Source: Chondrus crispus
Taxonomy: Eukaryota; Rhodophyta; Florideophyceae; Gigartinales; Gigartinaceae
NCBI RefSeq assembly: GCF_000350225.1
Contig: NW_005179179.1
Location: 218,609-282,608, forward strand
Direction: 5' to 3'
DNA length: 64,000 nucleotides
The notes below the pieces were generated by a model. That model was not told the DNA's origin. It made no database searches and saw only the letters and a list, made by a program, of their open reading frames with translations. The translations under genes and the position numbers were made by a program. Shown piece by piece: positions 61,807-64,000 of this stretch (the first letter of the stretch is position 1; every line of letters starts with the position of its first letter).

Positions 61807-63706
61807 TGTAGTACAATTCCGTACCACGACCACCCAAAGACAATAACTGCGCGGGAGGACAGGTGCTACTGTAGCGAGCGGGCGTACACGCGCCCGCCGC
61901 CGTGTACAGTAGTACCCCAAGGGTCCGACGTGGGAGAGCCGGTAGCAGCGGGCGTGGCCACGGGTCACACGTGGTAAAACCGCCGGCTGCGATCGCGGCC
62001 ACATGTACGCGTGTATATCCGTACGGTGGCTAGTTAGTAAGTAGTAGTTAATGGCACAAATTAAGAAATTGTGCACAGTAGCTGGTACACAGTAGGTGGC
62101 AGCTACTGTAGCGGGACAGGTTTCCGAGCGTCTCACTTAGGGGTTAAGACCGGGGACACCTTCCCGTCCCGGTGAAGAGGAGGCAGACTCGCCTCCCTTC
62201 CCTTTACGGCTGGTTGCTATCCCGTTCCTGTTTCCCTTTTAGTCTCAGGCTTCTAACCCGTGACCGGCCGTCCGGTCATAACAACACCGACTGGCTGCAC
62301 CTCACCGGCTACGTGAGCCTTCTCTCTTTTCGAGTCCATCCGTACGGTTTGCGTTCGGGTGTGGGTACCCAGCGCCGCGCGCTCCCTTACCTCTAACCCC
62401 CCTCGTTTCTGAGTGGTCCGGACGAAGGTACTTATACCACATCTATCATAGTCGTCATATGAGGACGAAAGTTGTTTTATGGCGTGGTATCCTTTCTCTT
62501 TCGACAACGGCCCGTTCTCGATGTGCGAGCCTACAGTGTGCTTCCCCCTTCTGTAATATGCCGCTTTGAGCATTCAACGAACGGTTATGATGTGTTGCGG
62601 TGTCTTGTGGCACTGCAAAATGAGTGCTTACAGGCGGATCTCGTTCTCATATTCAGTACACGTGTACGTGTTCAATCTGTACCCAATAGCTCATATTGTA
62701 CTGATTGTAAACAATGTGGGCGATTCACAACAGTACCCGTTGGTCAGATGGTTGTGAGATTCGTGCGCTAGGCGTTGTACTATTTGCGTATCCTTTACAC
62801 ATATTTTAAACCTAATATATAACTAAATTAGTGAACTGGAAGGAGGTATAGAAGAAGAAAACAAAGTGAGCATTCGTCTAACCCAGTTACGGAATTTGGT
62901 GTCCCTCACACTACTTGAGTGATGGAGTCGAAGTTCTCTTCTCCACTTTTAGCGTGAGTAGCGCTATGACAGCAGTAATATCTTTTAGCAAACATTCAAA
63001 TGTAGTGTCACTCACACATAAGCTTTGCTCCTACTTACTTTCACACTGCGCCCTCGCTACCCATAGCGTGAAGCGCTGTTACTACGATGACCTTAAACTT
63101 ACTTTCGAGGATCATCGGCTCCAAATGTTTACAGTGCTTGCTGATAAGCACGGGAAAGCTCTCATCCGCCTGAGCACTATTACTTTGAAGGCCATACCAC
63201 ACATAATCATTGCTTTCCGTGTTAACGGCAACCCATTTCGTCCCTGCGCCTTGTCACCCGATCTATGTATGCCTTTTCAGGTTACTTGGACATTCGATAC
63301 GCCCAGATGAATTTGCCAATTGATTTGCTACGATTGGTACCATCTTAGAGTTCTCCCATAACGATTGCCGCTCCATTTTGATCTTCTGAATTACAAACGA
63401 ATCACAGAGCTGCAAACGATGTTTGGTGTTGTCTGCAAGAAAGGCATTTCGGCGTTATTCGCGTTATGCGGTTGTTATAGTTCTGATATCTCGTTATATA
63501 CACTGCAATTATCTAGTAATAGATCCCTCTCACGCCCTTTCGCAGCTTTAACATCACTTTTCTTTCTTGAACGTATTTTGGAAACGTGGCTGTACCATGG
63601 GGCACACGTGGACACACGCGGTGGTACTGTAGAGCGTCGGGCTCTACAGTAACTAAATCAATCGTGATCTAATCGAACTAAATCCCCCAGGGGGAGTTCT
63701 GCTACA
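61807..63706. mobile_element. Foldback element B, relative of element A
   Basis: The right end reads, from outside inward on the reverse strand, TGTAGCAGAACTCCCCCTGG, then TTTAGTTCGATTAGATCA, then the hairpin TGTAGAGC-GCTCTACA and ACCGCGTGTGTCCACGTGT. This is the order found at the left end of element A, so the two share a terminus. The left border (TGTAGTACAATTCCGTACC) is less certain. The interior holds many hairpins, e.g. GCGGGCG-CGCCCGC (61878-61897) and GACCGG-CCGGTC (about 62262-62277). No domain-bearing frame was found. Confidence 0.6.
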
Positions 63707-64000
63707 ATGCGCACGAAGAGAGCATTCGGAGGGTCATTTCATCAAGGCCTGTTGTTGGTCTTCACTTGCATAATTGGGGAGCTAGTAATCTTTCTAGTCC
63801 CTGCGAAGCTGCATAGCTGGCAAGAATGTGAAGAGGGTGACACAGTTCAACCCTCTCCGTGCTCCTGCTGTGGGAGAAGTCGTCCACAGTGACGTGTGTG
63901 GTCGTATACCTAAGCTATCGCCGGATGGAAGTCGACATTATCGTCGAGCTTTTTGGCTTCATTCGTGTGTATGCTATAAGTCAGAAGAGCGAGGTGTTGT
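63707..64000. other. Window end, no assigned feature
   Basis: A 61-codon frame starting at 63707 has a hydrophobic stretch (LLLVFTCIIGELVIFLV) and several cysteines, but its start overlaps the element boundary and nothing else supports it. Confidence 0.4.

Overview
The window is eukaryotic nuclear DNA. My best guess is a florideophyte red alga of the Chondrus type. The grounds are a plastid-targeted TypA GTPase (so a photosynthetic host), compact genes that are single-exon except one with a 97-bp consensus intron, TATA boxes about 100 bp upstream of short secreted-protein genes, and long gene-poor stretches full of Copia, MULE, PIF/Harbinger, pogo and LINE copies. The species is inference; nothing read here names it.

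Host genes lie mainly in two stretches. From 1 to 17 kb there are a multi-pass membrane protein (minus), a casein-kinase-1-like kinase, plastid TypA, two paralogous secreted Cys-rich proteins and a secreted TIMP/netrin-like protein (minus). From 34.9 to 44.8 kb there are a small secreted Cys-rich protein, a putative 72-residue secreted peptide (minus) and a two-exon membrane protein. Spacers between them hold MITE-like repeats and short palindromes.

Mobile DNA fills most of the rest. A Copia element (18034-23383) is complete at its ends: 295-bp LTRs with 3 differences, and target duplication ATGTA. Its coding body is broken. Next to it is a large MULE region (about 23.4-29.0 kb) whose reading frame joins a MULE transposase, a C2H2 finger, a Tudor-like fold and a Ulp1-type protease. 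A pogo transposase fragment, a foldback element built from nested hairpins (30.2-31.3 kb) and a Copia fragment follow.

From 46.0 to 51.1 kb on the minus strand lies a LINE with a C-terminal restriction-like endonuclease. From 51.1 to 59 kb there is a nested structure: a PIF/Harbinger element (Myb-like gene plus, DDE transposase minus) whose 5' flank was hit by a second MULE (51757-55553) with 176-bp inverted repeats and an exact 9-bp target duplication. A decayed copy of the same Harbinger gene pair follows (59.4-61.3 kb), then a second foldback element (about 61.8-63.7 kb).

No operons, rRNA genes or CRISPR arrays were seen. The genes share no obvious pathway. The most unusual content is the MULE-finger-Tudor-Ulp1 reading frame, the hairpin-armed foldback family, the nested MULE/Harbinger insertion and the unrecognised secreted Cys-rich family.
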